A stretch of 34,487 bases of DNA from Acanthaster planci (GCF_001949145.1 NW_019091642.1:5595-40081), one strand, 5' to 3'; positions 16,400-27,428 are shown, counted from the first letter of the stretch. Numbers and translations: made by a program. The notes: generated by a model not told the origin, from the letters alone.

Positions 16400-17689
16400 A
16401 TTCCGGGAATAAATATTAAGTTGCTGCGTCTAGGTATAAAGATATCTGCATACGCGGACTAAATGTTAACTTTGCACGCCATTAAGAGTTCACAGTTTTT
16501 GTTTTCTTAATGACATCCTGGTGTTAGTTTTTGGAAGGAAATGACGTGGGTCATACTCTGAGAGGTGGCATGTGCTATAAAATCCACACCTATAAACTCG
16601 GTGGTAATATTTCTACGGCAGCACAATAGTAAAATGCGGCTTTGAAACGGGTTTGGCTTCTAGGAGCACACTCATCCACTCACGTTAAGCCGCTGCAAAC
16701 ATTTACACCCATGTTTACTTATTAAGAATAACTTGCAGAATGTTAGGTGTGGGGCTACACCCTCATATTTGCGCTGCATAAATCATATGGAAATAGAAGC
16801 CATGCTTGAACGTATCTGCTGTCATCTCGATTGATTATCAACAGTGACTCATTTGGCGTGTTTTGGAGCGATCCACATGAAATTTACAAACTGTATCTTA
16901 CAATCAATTTCTCTTCGCCTGGAGCTCATCAATAACAACGTCTAATTTTTACAAGAAGAGCTCACAAGGCAATTTGCACGTAGTTGTCAGTGGCACCTTC
17001 TCTGGGCAAACTGCCACTTTTTCTTGATCTCTGCTTCGTGGACTGACCAAGCATGCTCACTTACTCCAATGAATCACTTACACAAATGAGTACTCAGCAA
17101 AACCAACACAAGAACTTCATTATCTGGCTGCTGATTCGTTCGAAAACGGTTTGTTCTGTGCATCTACTGAATGTAATAACGTACAAGAGGAGAAACAAAA
17201 GTAAGACGGGCGATAAACTAAAATATAAATTGCCTTTAACTCCTTTCACTGTTGAGTTAATCGCCCTATCGCATTATTACATATACGTCACCACTTATGA
17301 ATTGACATATTTGCCCTCTCTGAAACATAGTTCGTTGGTAATGGAAATTATGGAAAGTGTCTTCTCTACGGGGACTTAAATTTTGATGCTTTTGTCATTT
17401 AAAGACTACTTCCTTCTACACAAAATCAACAAAAGCCCAAGAGCTTCTTGGAACATTTCTAAAGTGTTGTAAGATTTCACAGTTGCTAAAGAAATTCTTG
17501 TGATTGTTGAACTCAATCTTCAACCTTGGGTTCTTGATGACCATGATATACAGTCAACGTATAAGCATTTTCACAAAACTGAAATGGCTCTCCTTTGGGA
17601 TCATGGCAATGGTGTCACGTGGACCATGGAAAGTGGCACGTTATTATCCTTAACTGTCCTGCTTCACCTAAGTAACAAGATTGATTAAG
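16400..17689. other. Long unassigned stretch
   Basis: No domain or transposon ends recognised. Open frames at 17053-17379 and 17500-17688 lack family signals; the second may be worn 5' flank of the adjacent reverse-transcriptase remnant. Confidence 0.3.
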
Positions 17690-18140
17690 TCCAATTTGAT
17701 CGGATGGGAAGGCTTCTCGGAGTGTCTGATGCTTCACTCAAGTGCATGGATCACTTTGCATCAGTTGACAAGAACATAGCATGTCCACATCAATTACAAC
17801 TTCTCAGCATCCTCACTTTTGAATTCAGAGTTCGCCAGGGGTCGTAGCGTGGTCCCCTTTTGTTTCTGAATGATACCCTACCACCTGATGCTCAAGTCAT
17901 TTGCAGTAATTTTATGGGATTCCACATATATGCTGACAACAGAGATATAAATTTCGATTTGTCCTACTGTGCCTTTTGCGGTTTTTTTTTAAAGCCATGC
18001 CAAGAGTATAGAAGACTGTATCATGGATGCGCATGGGACAGTGGATTTTATCTATAATTTCCTTAAACTTAACGTCAACAAGACAAAGGTAGTGATTGGT
18101 TTCAAGAATCAACTTTTTGCAGAAATGGACGTCCCCCCTT
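17690..18140 (+). mobile_element. Decayed non-LTR retrotransposon reverse-transcriptase fragment
   Basis: In scattered frames the order matches the palm of non-LTR reverse transcriptases: GVSDASLKCMD (about 17720), then LTFEFRVRQGS where VPQGS is usual, a stop, and GPLLFLNDTLPPDAQV. Next comes GFHIYADNRDINF (about 17920), in which the catalytic YADD has become YADN, then FIYNFLKLNVNKTKVV (about 18045-18095). These enzymes copy RNA into DNA at the target. Here stops and the lost catalytic Asp make it inert. Both ends are worn away. It lies in the intron region between LDLa exon 1 and CUB exon 3. Confidence 0.6.
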
Positions 18141-19429
18141 TCCATGGTAATCCAGGAATCTTGGGGTGATGTTTTACTCCGGAATAACTATGTCTGTTTA
18201 AGTGTCCAGTATCATGATATCTGCAAACTCCCATTTAATCAACAATATCAGGGCCCCGTTATAGGCTGACCGTCAAGCCCACCGAGTTTGCAATAAACAA
18301 TTTGGTAACATCTTGCTCATACTACATTCTAGAAAGTTCCGGGTCAGATTTTTGTTTCGGCCTCCGGGTCAATTTCTTTGTAACCCTTTCTGGGCCAGCT
18401 TGATTCAGAAAAGGGTCATCACTTCTGACCCAGCTCTGGGTCAAACTGCGTTTAACCCCTTTCCAGGTCACCTTAACCCAGACATGCCGGGTTGGCAAAT
18501 TTCCTGAATATGGATGACTTGGAACCCTACTTCCTTGGCAAAATTAACCCGGACTTTCGGCGGGTTTAGGTCAGTTTTGTCATGAAACTTCTAGGTTAAC
18601 ATTTGGAGTCAGGATTCAGTTTAGGCCTACTCGTTTATGGTTACCTAAAACTGCACCAATTGCAAGAGTCTCAGATCCACCAACTGCATCAATTTATGCT
18701 GGTTCATGCTGATCCGTAAACGATCAGGCCCCCTGGGGCCCGGAATCTGGGTCCCAATCTGACCCCGGACTTTTAGGACGATACGGTTACAGCCTCTTGC
18801 TGGGTATCGGTGAGATGCTGAATAGAAGCTTTGAAATGTTCAGCGATCTAACGCTAGGATGTTTTCAAAAATATAGTTCAAATCTACCTCTCCTGAACAT
18901 AACAAATTACCTGAGCATCAAACTACACAGAGGATCAAGTACAATGTCTCCATTCTCATGATGGATAAAGCTCATTGGAAAAAGACTATTGTTTACATCA
19001 CCAACATGCTCCAAATTAGTTTCCAACCAGGCGTATCCAGCGTTTGATGTCGGGGGCGATTCAAAAGTGAATGCGGCTTCTGGCTCATTCCACACTGGGG
19101 GGGGAATCAACAACCTCATTCATGGTCCCGACATCCTTGTTTTTTTGCTGGTATTGTTCTCTTAGGGTTTTGGTGCTAGTACTTTGATAAATAAATATTT
19201 CGATTATTTTCTTTCCTATTCGCCTAAGAAGTGTTTTTTGTAAAAAAAAAAGAATCTGGCGAAAACCGGGTACTCGTTTTCAAAGAAATAAACCTTTTCT
19301 TCATCGACCTCCTGTTCGTTGCAACTTGGCAAGCGCAGAGCCTGTTGTGTTTCATGTACAGACAGGTCATTCTTAACGTTTTTACATGGTATTAATTTGG
19401 AATTGTTCCACAATGGCCGTGTGCATCAG
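18141..19429. other. Intergenic or intronic stretch with GGGTCA-type strings
   Basis: From about 18340 to 18485 the strings GGGTCA, GGGCCA, TGACCC and AGGTCA recur, some as inverted pairs (GGGTCATCACTTCTGACCC). They resemble nuclear-receptor half sites but may be chance or a worn tandem repeat. A 70-codon minus-strand frame at 18907-19119 has no recognised family. Confidence 0.35.
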
Positions 19430-19792
19430 ATAATTGTCAGAGGACAATAAACCTGGAGGACAACGTCCCTTACGCTCTCACCTCTCCTAATTACCCCGAT
19501 CTGTATCCCAACGACCTGAGCTGCCAGTGGGAGTTTCGAGCGTCTAGTGGATTCATCGTCATCCGCATCTTGGATTTTAATACTGAACGCCAGTACGACG
19601 TCGTTACAATGGAGGGACCTGGTTTAGAGCTCGGTGACTTAGCAACAGGCTCAGGAAACGGATTGCTCTTGAGCGGGACCACACCCGTTAAGAGGGTAAC
19701 TTCAAGGCTTCCTATCATCAATGTGACAATGAAAACCAACGCGTTTAAGCAGAGGAGAGGATTCAAAATGACGATTGAGGCATTTGAAATCT
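19430..19792 (+). CDS. Complete CUB domain exon 3
   Basis: The exon is 363 nt, starts after GTGCATCAG and ends before GTAAGCAT, with phase 1 at both borders. It encodes DNC, LTSPNYPDLYPNDLSCQWEF, FIVIRILDFNTERQYDVVTM, PVKRVTSRLPIINVTMKTN and GFKMTIEAFEI. Two cysteines, no lesion. It is clearly paralogous to the copies at 13783 and 31983 and intermediate between them. No signal exon was found in front of it, so it is either an internal module of a longer transcript from the 12898 start or the first module of a gene whose start is lost. Confidence 0.75.
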
Positions 19793-20343
19793 GTAAGCAT
19801 ATGCATGTACATTGTACTGTTTGTTCTGGGAAATTTATATCATTTATATTTGGAGGCCCAAAGACAAAACCTTTAATGGGGTGAATAACTTTCGTGGTTT
19901 TACGCACTAATAAGTGAATGTTGCGCATGGTTTATTCTTCAAGTATTCAAGTTTTCGCTTTCCACAAACATCTGTTTCAAAATACTGCGACAGGAATAAG
20001 TAATGACAAAAGCTTTATTAGGCCAATTTCAATTAAAAGACGCACAGCCAGTTCCAATGTCAGGAGTTTTGTCTAACTGCTCGCTGTCAGGCATTTTTTT
20101 CAAGGAGAACTAGTCATCATAGTTACGTATGTTTTCTTTAAAGGGTTATAAACCTTATTTCAATTCAATTTAAATCAATTCAGTCAGTTATTAATAATTT
20201 CAGCATACAAATTGTACCTTTCAAGTTTGCTTGCTCAAGAAACGACAATTTTAAACACACACACATGAGGCTTTTACTTTGTGCTATTTTTTTTCTGTCT
20301 TTGATCCACATTAAACGACTGTTTCGGCTGTCATATTCTGCAG
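19793..20343. other. Intron between CUB exon 3 and LDLa exon 2
   Basis: No gene. AT-rich with a pyrimidine-rich 3' end before the acceptor at 20343. Confidence 0.4.
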
Positions 20344-20466
20344 GGCCGGGTGGGTGTTCAGGTGAACTCATTTTTCAATGTGAGAATTCAACGCTCTGCA
20401 TTTAATCCCGAGCTGTTTGCAATGGTTTGAAGAACTGTCCCTACGGATTTGATGAACTGCAGTGCT
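20344..20466 (+). pseudogene. LDLa exon 2 with premature stop
   Basis: The exon is 123 nt with intact acceptor (TTCTGCAG) and donor (GTGAGTAT). It encodes PGGCSGELIFQCENSTLCI, then a TAA at 20403-20405 where the other copies have TCA (Ser), then SRAVCNGLKNCPYGFDELQC. All cysteine codons remain. A transcript including this exon would end here, giving a truncated secreted protein or decay of the mRNA; skipping it would keep the frame because the exon is symmetric. Two calcium-site Asp codons are Asn (CNG, KNC). Confidence 0.75.
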
Positions 20467-21235
20467 GTGAGTATACGTCGCAAAAGTGACCACAAAACGA
20501 TGAAAGCAGGCTTTAAGTTGTTTTCATTGTTTTTCAAATCACAAAAACCAATTCCTGTTCTTGTTTACCTCAATCACAAATGAACATTCAATTTGCGATT
20601 GCTATACACACCGAAGCCTTTTTTTTTAAAAGATACCCGCTATGTAAATGAAATTATTTCTGAGAAGTTAGTTAACACACCCATACCAGTTTTACATACA
20701 AAGTGTGGACATTCCTTTGTTCTCCTGTGGTTAAGGAAACTTGAGGAAAATGCTCCTTTTCCCCAGTTAGGATAATTCCTTCGAGCAAGATTTTTGATGA
20801 TGAGTTCCTGGACTGTTCCTCTTCATTTTGCTACGGATAACCTTGACCCCAAAATGCCTCTGAAACTGTTTTTCAGAGAGGAGAAAACATTGTGTGGACT
20901 TGTGGGAGTCCAAACTACGCTATCGCACCCTGCATTATGTGGACTTCTTTTGTGCAGAGGTCGACACTGTGTATGCCACGCCTGCACATATACCCATACA
21001 TGTAGACACTGCAGATGGAGGGCATATACTTCCCAAACTATCAGACGGAGGGTTTTTCGTCCGTGTGAGGGCAGCTTATAACACTGATGACATCACACAC
21101 ATTGCAAGTTTTTGGTTGTTTAGGCCAGTAAAATTAGGTTGTGTTATTGGCATACTACCGTAGGGTTCATCATCAATATTCTCCAGAGAATGGCTGGTGT
21201 GGAATATCATAGCTTTACTTGGCTACAACTTCATT
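20467..21235. other. Spacer with a segment repeated at 23175
   Basis: 20707-20882 resembles 23175-23351 (ACCCCAAAATGCCTCTxAA then a TTTTTCAG acceptor-like end). After 20890 open frames on the plus strand exist, but no family is recognised. Confidence 0.35.
20707..20882 (+). repeat. Paralogous segment ending in acceptor-like TTTTTCAG, copy 1
   Basis: It aligns with 23175-23351, starting GGACATTCCTTT and ending CTGTTTTTCAGAG. It is probably part of the duplicated intron and exon unit that follows an LDLa exon. Confidence 0.45.
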
Positions 21236-22240
21236 GTGTTACAACAAAAGTTTCTCCAAGTACAGGTCTGCAGTACTACAGTGCAAGCTGCTTCGATGTC
21301 CAGCTTGCCAGGAACTTTCCTCAACTGGAAGAATTTGCGCAGGCCTTCTTGGACGTCTGTCTTCTCTGCGGTAGTCCAGAGACGGCGGTTCACTCGTTTC
21401 AATAGCGAAGAGGGCTCCCTGCTGCATCATGCAGCATCACCAGGAAGTTGTCCTTATATATGGAGGCAGGAAAAGGGCATTAAAAATGTAGGTGGCAGCT
21501 CAAAAGTCAGTCCGCTCTTGTGACAGACAGAGACAGACAGACCGACAGATAGATAGAGTTGCCAAATCTGATTGATTAGGAAAAAAGATAATGTTTCTGG
21601 CGTTTTCCTTGGTAAAGCGTTCTGTGTGCATGTGTGGACACAAGGTCTCGCCAGTTCAATTCACACAACTGCAGAAACTCTTCCGCACGTTCCGCTTTGT
21701 GTTTTGGCCGTACTCTTGGGCACTTCCTTCCAAGACGAGTGTACACTGATTGACGGAATAACCAATCTTCAGTGCTAGTGACAGAACATCGTAGAACCGT
21801 TTGTCTTCCCTGAAGCCAGCAATATCGTGCACGGCCTTGATAATGTCAGAACGGTGATGCAGATGGACAGATGATTCAAGTGGTGCATTTGGCTGGGGAG
21901 ATATCTTGCGATTTGGCCTGTACCCGACAACGTGCACACCACGACCTTCATGCAGAACCTAGCAATCGTGCCTGTGATCACCTATGTTGCGGACTTTCAA
22001 CAGAAGTTTCTTACGCACATTAGCGTTGGGGTCACATTTGATCTCGAACACCCCTCATTTTTCCTTGTGACATGACTGGAGATGACAGGGGAGCTTGGCC
22101 TGGGGCACATCGCAGTAAAAGCAGAAGTGTTTCTTGTCCAATTTCCTGCAGCCAACCTCGTTACTGGTCTGCATTACGATCACACCACAGTTCTCATGGA
22201 CGTCAGACGTGACATCACCACAGATGTAGTAGGCCTACTG
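21236..22240 (-). pseudogene. Broken gene of an uncharacterised zinc-finger family, probably mobile-element derived
   Basis: Reading leftward from about 22215: HENCGVIVMQTSNEVGC, then a finger-like KKHFCFYCDVPQAKLPCHL and QSCHK. After a frame change comes DPNANVRKKLLLKVRNIGD, then HRSDIIKAVHDIAGFREDK and SLALKIGYSVNQCTLVLEG (21656-21937), then in another frame EEFLQLCELNWRDLVSTHA. After a GACA repeat, a distant part follows: RRLWTTAEKTDVQEGLRKFF and QLRKVPGKLDIE (about 21300-21400), the usual C-terminus of this family as I remember it. The central region is missing and several stops occur. I know the family only as repeated, uncharacterised proteins of invertebrates and fish, possibly linked to tyrosine-recombinase elements; that link is uncertain. 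Confidence 0.45.
21521..21558. repeat. GACA/GATA simple repeat
   Basis: A short GACAGACAGAGACAGACAGA array passing into GATAGATAGA. It lies inside the zinc-finger-family pseudogene and marks its deletion point. Confidence 0.85.
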
Positions 22241-23982
22241 CTGGACCCAGTGGACAGCTCAGCCATACTGTTCAAACTTCTCCACTTACGGTGGACCGAT
22301 CAGCTGAGAAGAAATCGAACCGAACATTAATTTCATCACGCCGCCTGTCTTCTTTTAAGTTAGTGTGGACTGGTGGGAGGAACAGGTATCTGGCTCCAAA
22401 GAGCAATCTGCTAAAAAAGCCATTTTAAACACAATTAGTGCCACCAGATATTGACAAAAGAAAAGTCTTCTGCATACGTGTACCTATTCCACTGGCACAT
22501 TCACTCTATAAACAGCGGTATAAGATCCATGTTAGCCTATCGACAACATGGGGGGGCTAGTAGTAGCCATACTTTAACTATGTTTTAACTAGAAGTAGTA
22601 ATTAATACTAGCCAGGACTAGGGCCATGCACATGTATGTAATGATGTAGTAAACCGTACCGAGATAGGGTCTGGTCATGCTCAACATTTTGCTTCAAATT
22701 AAATCGTGTTTACTCACCGTGTTTTCCACTAGAAGAAAACTGCATCTCAGAACGGTTGCACAAATCCACAGGCGTGATGACAAGGTGACGCTCTGATGCT
22801 TTTGGTCAGTTTTAGTTGGGGTTATATTGGTTGGGGTTACACGTCCCACTTGGCGACGCTTATTGTGCTCAGCAATCCGGACTGGCCAAGCCGGCCGGAC
22901 ACCGGGGCTAGCGTAGCAAGAGAGCTAGAGAGGGCGCTATTCCATCCAGGTATGCGTCGACACTGTCCATTTAGAGCAGGTGTTTTTAAACACTCGGCCT
23001 GTTAAATACGTACACCGAGGACGCCTTCCAAATGCCTCAAATTTTACCTTATTGCGAACTTAGGACGTCCTCGATTTACAATCCGACCTCGATTCGCGGC
23101 TGTGTTAATACGTAAAAGAGCTCAGTCAGCACCTTTCACAAGAACAGTTACCTTGCATATGCTACCGGTAGCGAGGACATTCCTTTCTGTTCGTGCATCG
23201 CAGTTAAGAAAACTCAGTGAAAATACTCCTTTTTCTTAAACTGGAAACACGATTTTCAGCTGGCTTTTTATACAAGGTTTCCTTGACTATTCCTCTTCCT
23301 TTTACGACGATGACCCCTACCCCAAAATGCCTCTAAATTTCTTTTTCAGAGATCGAAGGGGAAGCGTCCAAGGGCATGTGTAAGTCCACAGAACGTCTTC
23401 CTTTCCTTTATCGTGTGGTCATCTTTTGTTCACACTACATATGCAAGGTTAGCGGACACAAGCCAATCCCCTGACCCACATATGACCACCAACGCCGTTC
23501 CCTGGAACTGGCGGCACCTGTTTGAAGTCTTGAAGTAGACAAGAACCATAAGCCGTGTATCCTTGATTTCAGTGCCCCTAAAGGAAAAATGTCCCTTGAT
23601 GCGCTTTAGAACAAAAATGCATTTTCACTAGGGTTGGCTAGCACTTCCTGTTGGATGAAAACAGCGATTTCTCTTTTAGAGGTAGCGACTAGTCAGTGGG
23701 TAGCAGCCCGCAGATAGCAGTCGATGGCATGACTCATCAAATCATTCAGATATTTGTGAACCTTGACAATCGCTTGTTCTGCCAAACCCCGTGGGAGTTC
23801 AACTCAGTAATATCATTTGCCTGTCAAAACTGCAAATATTGTTAATAGGATGTCTCCTTTTAATCCTCAATGATGTGTGCACGTACGGAAATGTATTACG
23901 TCACACACCTACAATTTCTTTTACTTATGTACTTGAAAACTGTCATGTACGTACTTGATACTTTCATGCACGTACATAATAG
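22241..23982. other. Unassigned stretch with a possible 30-nt exon
   Basis: No gene supported. At 23350-23379 a 30-nt segment is flanked by TTTCTTTTTCAG and GTAAGT and keeps phase 1 (xAG ATC GAA GGG ... ATG T). It follows the segment shared with 20707-20882. It could be a linker exon of the CUB/LDLa gene or chance. Confidence 0.3.
23175..23351 (+). repeat. Paralogous segment ending in acceptor-like TTTTTCAG, copy 2
   Basis: Partner of 20707-20882. Both end in a long pyrimidine tract and CAG, with ACCCCAAAATGCCTCT about 30 bp before. Confidence 0.45.
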
Positions 23983-24923
23983 TGTGGCGAAACAGGGTAG
24001 CTGTGCAGACTTGTGTTTAGTCTGGGTAATTCATAATTCGAGCTGCCGATTATATAAGATCTCATTGAGGATCGGGGGATTGTTAGACAGTCTCATTTAT
24101 TTAAGAAGTGTTGGATAATAGGGTTAGGGAACCCGTGTGAACCAGTTATTCGGGGAATGAGCGGAGCTTAGACTAGAAGGATTGTGTGCCGTTGTTCCAT
24201 GCTTGTTGCCATAGCGATGGTTGGTTGCGGTCCTGGTCTGGGAGCTTGCTTTCTTCGTTGAGGTTTACTGGGTACAGGTTACCGTTAGAGTCTGGTGAGG
24301 ACTATTATAATCGCTTTCTTAATCAACTAACGTGTGTTATTTCATAATACCTTGAAGTGGGTGAGGGTTATTTAAGTCATCTTGAATCTTGTTGCAGTTT
24401 GGGAACTGTGTTGCTTAGTAAGGCAGTAGAGATTATTGTTATATAACTTGAGGGTTAATACCCTGATCACTATGAGGGCTACCCTGGTGTAGGTTGAGGA
24501 TAAGTTTAACTAATCACGTTCGTGGTGCAGTTGACCACGTAAGACCACCTACCGTGAGGATCCTTTTGTAAATAATTAATTGTTGTTGTACGTAAAGGAT
24601 AACTGAAGCACTGACATTGAATAAACCAATTATATAATTGCCTTAGAAATTGCTGGTCACCGTGAGATTTAGTCCAGTCCTGTATCACTTATTGACATTT
24701 AATGTAATCTTTATTGGCATTGAGATCGATTACCTAATCACAGAGCGGTGATAAACTTCCACCAAACGAACAGCCCCTAAGGCATAGTCCACCGTTCGTT
24801 AACTGATATCCCCCCTTGCGTTTGGATAGCCGCTCATTCTCGAGTAAGGTTAAATAAAGAAACTTGTCGGGTTAGGCAAGGTCAATTCCATCTCCGATCC
24901 GGCCAGTCTGTTGGTCCGCCACA
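23983..24923 (+). mobile_element. Probable solo LTR, 941 bp
   Basis: It begins TGTGGCG and ends CGCCACA, the inverted 7-bp borders with TG...CA typical of LTRs. A TATA box (TATATAAG, 24051-24058) lies near the start and a poly(A) signal (AATAAA, 24853-24858) near the end, in plus orientation. Flanking pentamers are AATAG and AAAGG, only partly alike, so the target duplication has decayed or one edge is off. No primer-binding site or gag follows, so this is a solo LTR. It is not the same family as the gag at 26802-27428, whose LTR ends in TACA. Confidence 0.5.
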
Positions 24924-25832
24924 AAAGGTGTCAGTTGTGTCACCACAATAGTTTTAGAGTAGTGTCACGAACTTACATCCAAACTATTACTCGGAACGTA
25001 AAAATATCATTTACGAACGTGACAGTGCGTAAAGACCTGATAGTTTTACTTACGAGTTATTTTCCACGTACGTACCTGTTAGCTACAAATACGGATGTGA
25101 AAACTGTGTCACGTAGGCCTAAGTGCACTACAACGTATGTACGTGAAAAGGCGCCTTTTCCTATGTACATATACGTTTTGCGTACGCAATGCGTTTCTCT
25201 GACACAAAAATCAACTCCATTAATATAACACGTGTGTGCGTTTCGTTTGGCAGTCAAAATTATCCCGTTAGCGATTTTGACAGATACGCAACGCTTGGCG
25301 CAAGTGTTGACGCCTATATAGAAAGGCGCCATCACACTATTTTTATACGTGTGGCGGTAAATCGTATGTGCATGCAAGAGGCTACGAATGGACCAAACAG
25401 GTCAGATATTTCCACACAAATGGAAACGTAGACGTCGCTTGAAAACATGGCAGACGTACCGAAAGTGCTTTGCACACATGCAACTCCCTGGTTATTCTGT
25501 ATTCTTCCAGGCGGTTTCCAAGTAAATGCGGTTTAATTAACATTTATTGTGAATTCTAATATTGGAAACGGATTTTGACACTCCAGGGGCACACCCCTTC
25601 CTACAGTTACACTATACATGCGACATTAAATATTATTATTAAAATGTTATTATTGTGCTCAACATAATTATCTTGAAAACGAATGCTGCCTCAGATCATT
25701 TCTCATTAAACGCAAAATTTCAAACGGGTTAGATACCAAAGACACACCCCCCTCCTTAGACTTACGTCTATATGTGGTTATTTAACATGCGTGTACGTCC
25801 ACATCGGTTTTCCCCACATCTGTGTTCATCAG
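24924..25832. other. Spacer holding one hairpin repeat and the duplicated flank of a CUB exon
   Basis: 25083-25400 is a dispersed repeat; 25440-25832 is the duplicated lead-in to a CUB exon. No gene is supported; open frames on both strands follow the repeat's palindromes. Confidence 0.5.
25083..25400. repeat. Dispersed hairpin-rich repeat, copy 1
   Basis: It matches 27850-28180 in direct orientation (for example AACACGTGTGTGCGTTTCG against AACACACCTGTGCGTTTTG, and AGAAAGGCGCCATCACAC). It holds stems GTCAAAAT/ATTTTGAC, AACGCTTG/CAAGTGTT and GAAAAGGCGCCTTTTC. No transposase is present; it is probably a MITE or similar repeat. Confidence 0.6.
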
Positions 25833-26048
25833 ATGAATGCGACGGAAGAGCAATCAACCTGCAGGAGATATTCCCTACACCTTTACGTCTCCTAACTACC
25901 CCGACCGATATCCTAACTCCCTGAACTGCCAGTGGGAGGTTCGAGCCTCTGGTGGATCTATTGTCATCGCCATCTTGGATTTTTTGACTGAACGTCGGTA
26001 TGACTTCGTTACAATAGAGGGACATGGTTTGGAGCTCGGGGATTTAAC
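25440..26048 (+). repeat. Duplicated CUB unit flank, copy 1
   Basis: It aligns with 31585-32200: ACATGGCAGA, ATTCTTCCAGGCGG, CACTCCAGG, CACACCCC and ACTTACGT occur in order, then the CUB exon. A third copy of its left part is at 34157-34487. Confidence 0.75.
25833..26048 (+). pseudogene. CUB domain exon 4, frameshifted and cut by a Penelope-like insertion
   Basis: It starts after TTCATCAG like the others: DEC, GRAINLQE. A one-base loss in GGAGATATTCCC (exon 5 has GGAGAACATTCCC) shifts the frame. In the shifted frame the domain goes on (SPNYPDRYPNSLNCQWEVRA, SIVIAILDFLTERRYDF) as far as LELGDL. At 26048/26049 the exon ends abruptly and transposon sequence begins, so about 50 codons and the donor site are gone. 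No continuation of the exon was found on the far side of the insertions. It cannot contribute a CUB domain. Confidence 0.8.
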
Positions 26049-26800
26049 CTGGATGTCAATGTCTCCCGCCACCCAGATGGTTCCAAGGAGCACGCCGTCT
26101 ACCCCAAGCCGACCCACACAGACTTGTACCTGCACAGTGCATCGTTCCATCATCCCAATATCAAGTCATCAGTCAACCGTGCAGCGAGCCTACAAGATCT
26201 GCGACCAAGAACACATCCAAGAAAAACTCGAGCACATCTCATGAGCCCTCAAGCGCAACGGTTACCGCCAAGATCGAGAACACAAGATCACTGACTGTGG
26301 GTCTCCTATACCCAAAGTAAACCACCTTCGTAAAGGCAGCAGTGACACTACCATACATATGAAATGCATCCCACAAGATCCAACGCATCCTTCACCAAGC
26401 CAACATCCAAGTATTCAACGCTGCAGCCAAAAAAACTTCAAGCCACCCTGAAGACCAACATGGACAAGCAAATCAGACGAAGGCTGGTGTCTACAGGATC
26501 CCCTGCGAATGCGAGAAGGCGTATATCGGCAAGACTTGTCGGGACTTGCCCACAGACTAAAGAACACATCGCCCATGGACGCAGAGGTGACTAAGATAAA
26601 TCAGCGATTGTCAAGCACTCACACATCAAAGATCACGTCATCAACTTGCAAGCAGCTCAACTCATCGCGCCGGTCAACAGATGGTACCCAAGACGCGTCA
26701 GGGAAGCAATCGGGATCTTCAAACACGACACAGTCCCCGAAGACGTTGGCTTCCACATCAGCAACATCTGGGACTCCATATTACCATCCCAGACCAATGG
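26049..26800 (+). mobile_element. 5'-truncated Penelope-like element with GIY-YIG endonuclease remnant
   Basis: The sequence begins inside a reverse transcriptase, after its active site (LDVNVSRHPDGSKEHAVY, then HTDLYLHSASFHHPN). The connector has several stops and frameshifts. At about 26486-26530 it has GVYRIPCECEKAYIG, the GIY-YIG endonuclease start, followed by KTCRDLP, KEHIAHGRRGD and HSHIKDHVIN. It closes with APVNRWYPRRVREAIGIFK and then DVGFHISNIWDSIL. Penelope-like elements pair a reverse transcriptase with a GIY-YIG nuclease. The 5' truncation at the CUB exon border is what target-primed insertion produces. It is inactive. Its right edge meets the gypsy fragment at about 26800. Confidence 0.75.
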
Positions 26801-26801
26801 G

Positions 26802-27428
26802 TCATCTAAAGGCATTGCATGCTTTGTCGGGGGCCCTCATGCTGCTGATCTGCAAGGAAGTATCTTCTCTCTGCGCCACCTCTGTCAACATCTGTGTCAG
26901 TGACCACCTCTTGTTGATAGCTTCCTGGATGAGGGTTTCGCTAGTGATGGTTTCGATGAGGTGCTCTGGAATTCGGTCGTCCCAGGTGTCTCCAAACTCA
27001 CAATCATTGGCTTTTTCTCTACGCTGGGCTGCATAAGCTGTGGTTGTTTCATTGGGAGTAGGCCGCATCTTTAGGAAAAGCTATCTGGCATGATGTTTAT
27101 TTTTCTTGGGGTGTAGTAGTTGTTGAGTTTTTGTCCCCAGCCTCTCATAAACATTATCAACATCCACTGGATCAGGTAAACTGTTCTCTAATCTGGTGAT
27201 GTCTTTGCCACCATAAATTATCAGGGCATCTTTCTTGTCAATGGGGTTGCAAATTTTGAAGTAGCGAAATTCTCTTTCTATGCCCTCTAGCTACTCTTCC
27301 CAAGCCTTTCCTGTCGATATCTGTTCATTGGGGTGATTGCAAGAATGGCTCCCCAAGTTTCTGGTCTCAGTTTCTACAGTTATTTGCAATGGCATAGCTG
27401 CAGGTTGTTCTTTTGATCTCGTGGCCAT
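26802..27428 (-). pseudogene. Ty3/gypsy-type gag fragment
   Basis: From ATG 27428 one frame runs to 26802 with only two in-frame stops (about 27290 and 27090). Segments are ATRSKEQPAAMPLQITVETE, REFRYFKICNPIDKKDALI, RLENSLPDPVDVDNVYERL, PKKNKHHAR, KMRPTPNETTTAYAAQRREK, then DDRIPEHLIETI and WSLTQMLTEVAQREDTSLQ. This is the capsid-like region of gypsy gag, which packages the element's RNA. The zinc knuckle and all of pol are missing, since the fragment ends next to the Penelope-like element. It lies 165 bp from a primer-binding-site-like sequence, as in an intact element. Confidence 0.65.

Noticed and set aside
18907-19119. 70-codon minus-strand frame before CUB exon 3
   Set aside because: No family recognised, no splice context, on the opposite strand to the gene.
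20894-21163. 89-codon plus-strand frame
   Set aside because: Open but without domain, signal or splice support; the neighbouring sequence is repeat-derived.
22895-22965. tRNA-like G+C-rich stretch
   Set aside because: No cloverleaf with T and D arm consensus could be drawn.
25057-25377. Minus-strand frames in the two hairpin repeats (also 27728-28282) that share similar peptides
   Set aside because: The resemblance follows from DNA similarity of the repeat; frames are open on both strands and no domain is known. Selection on protein was not shown.
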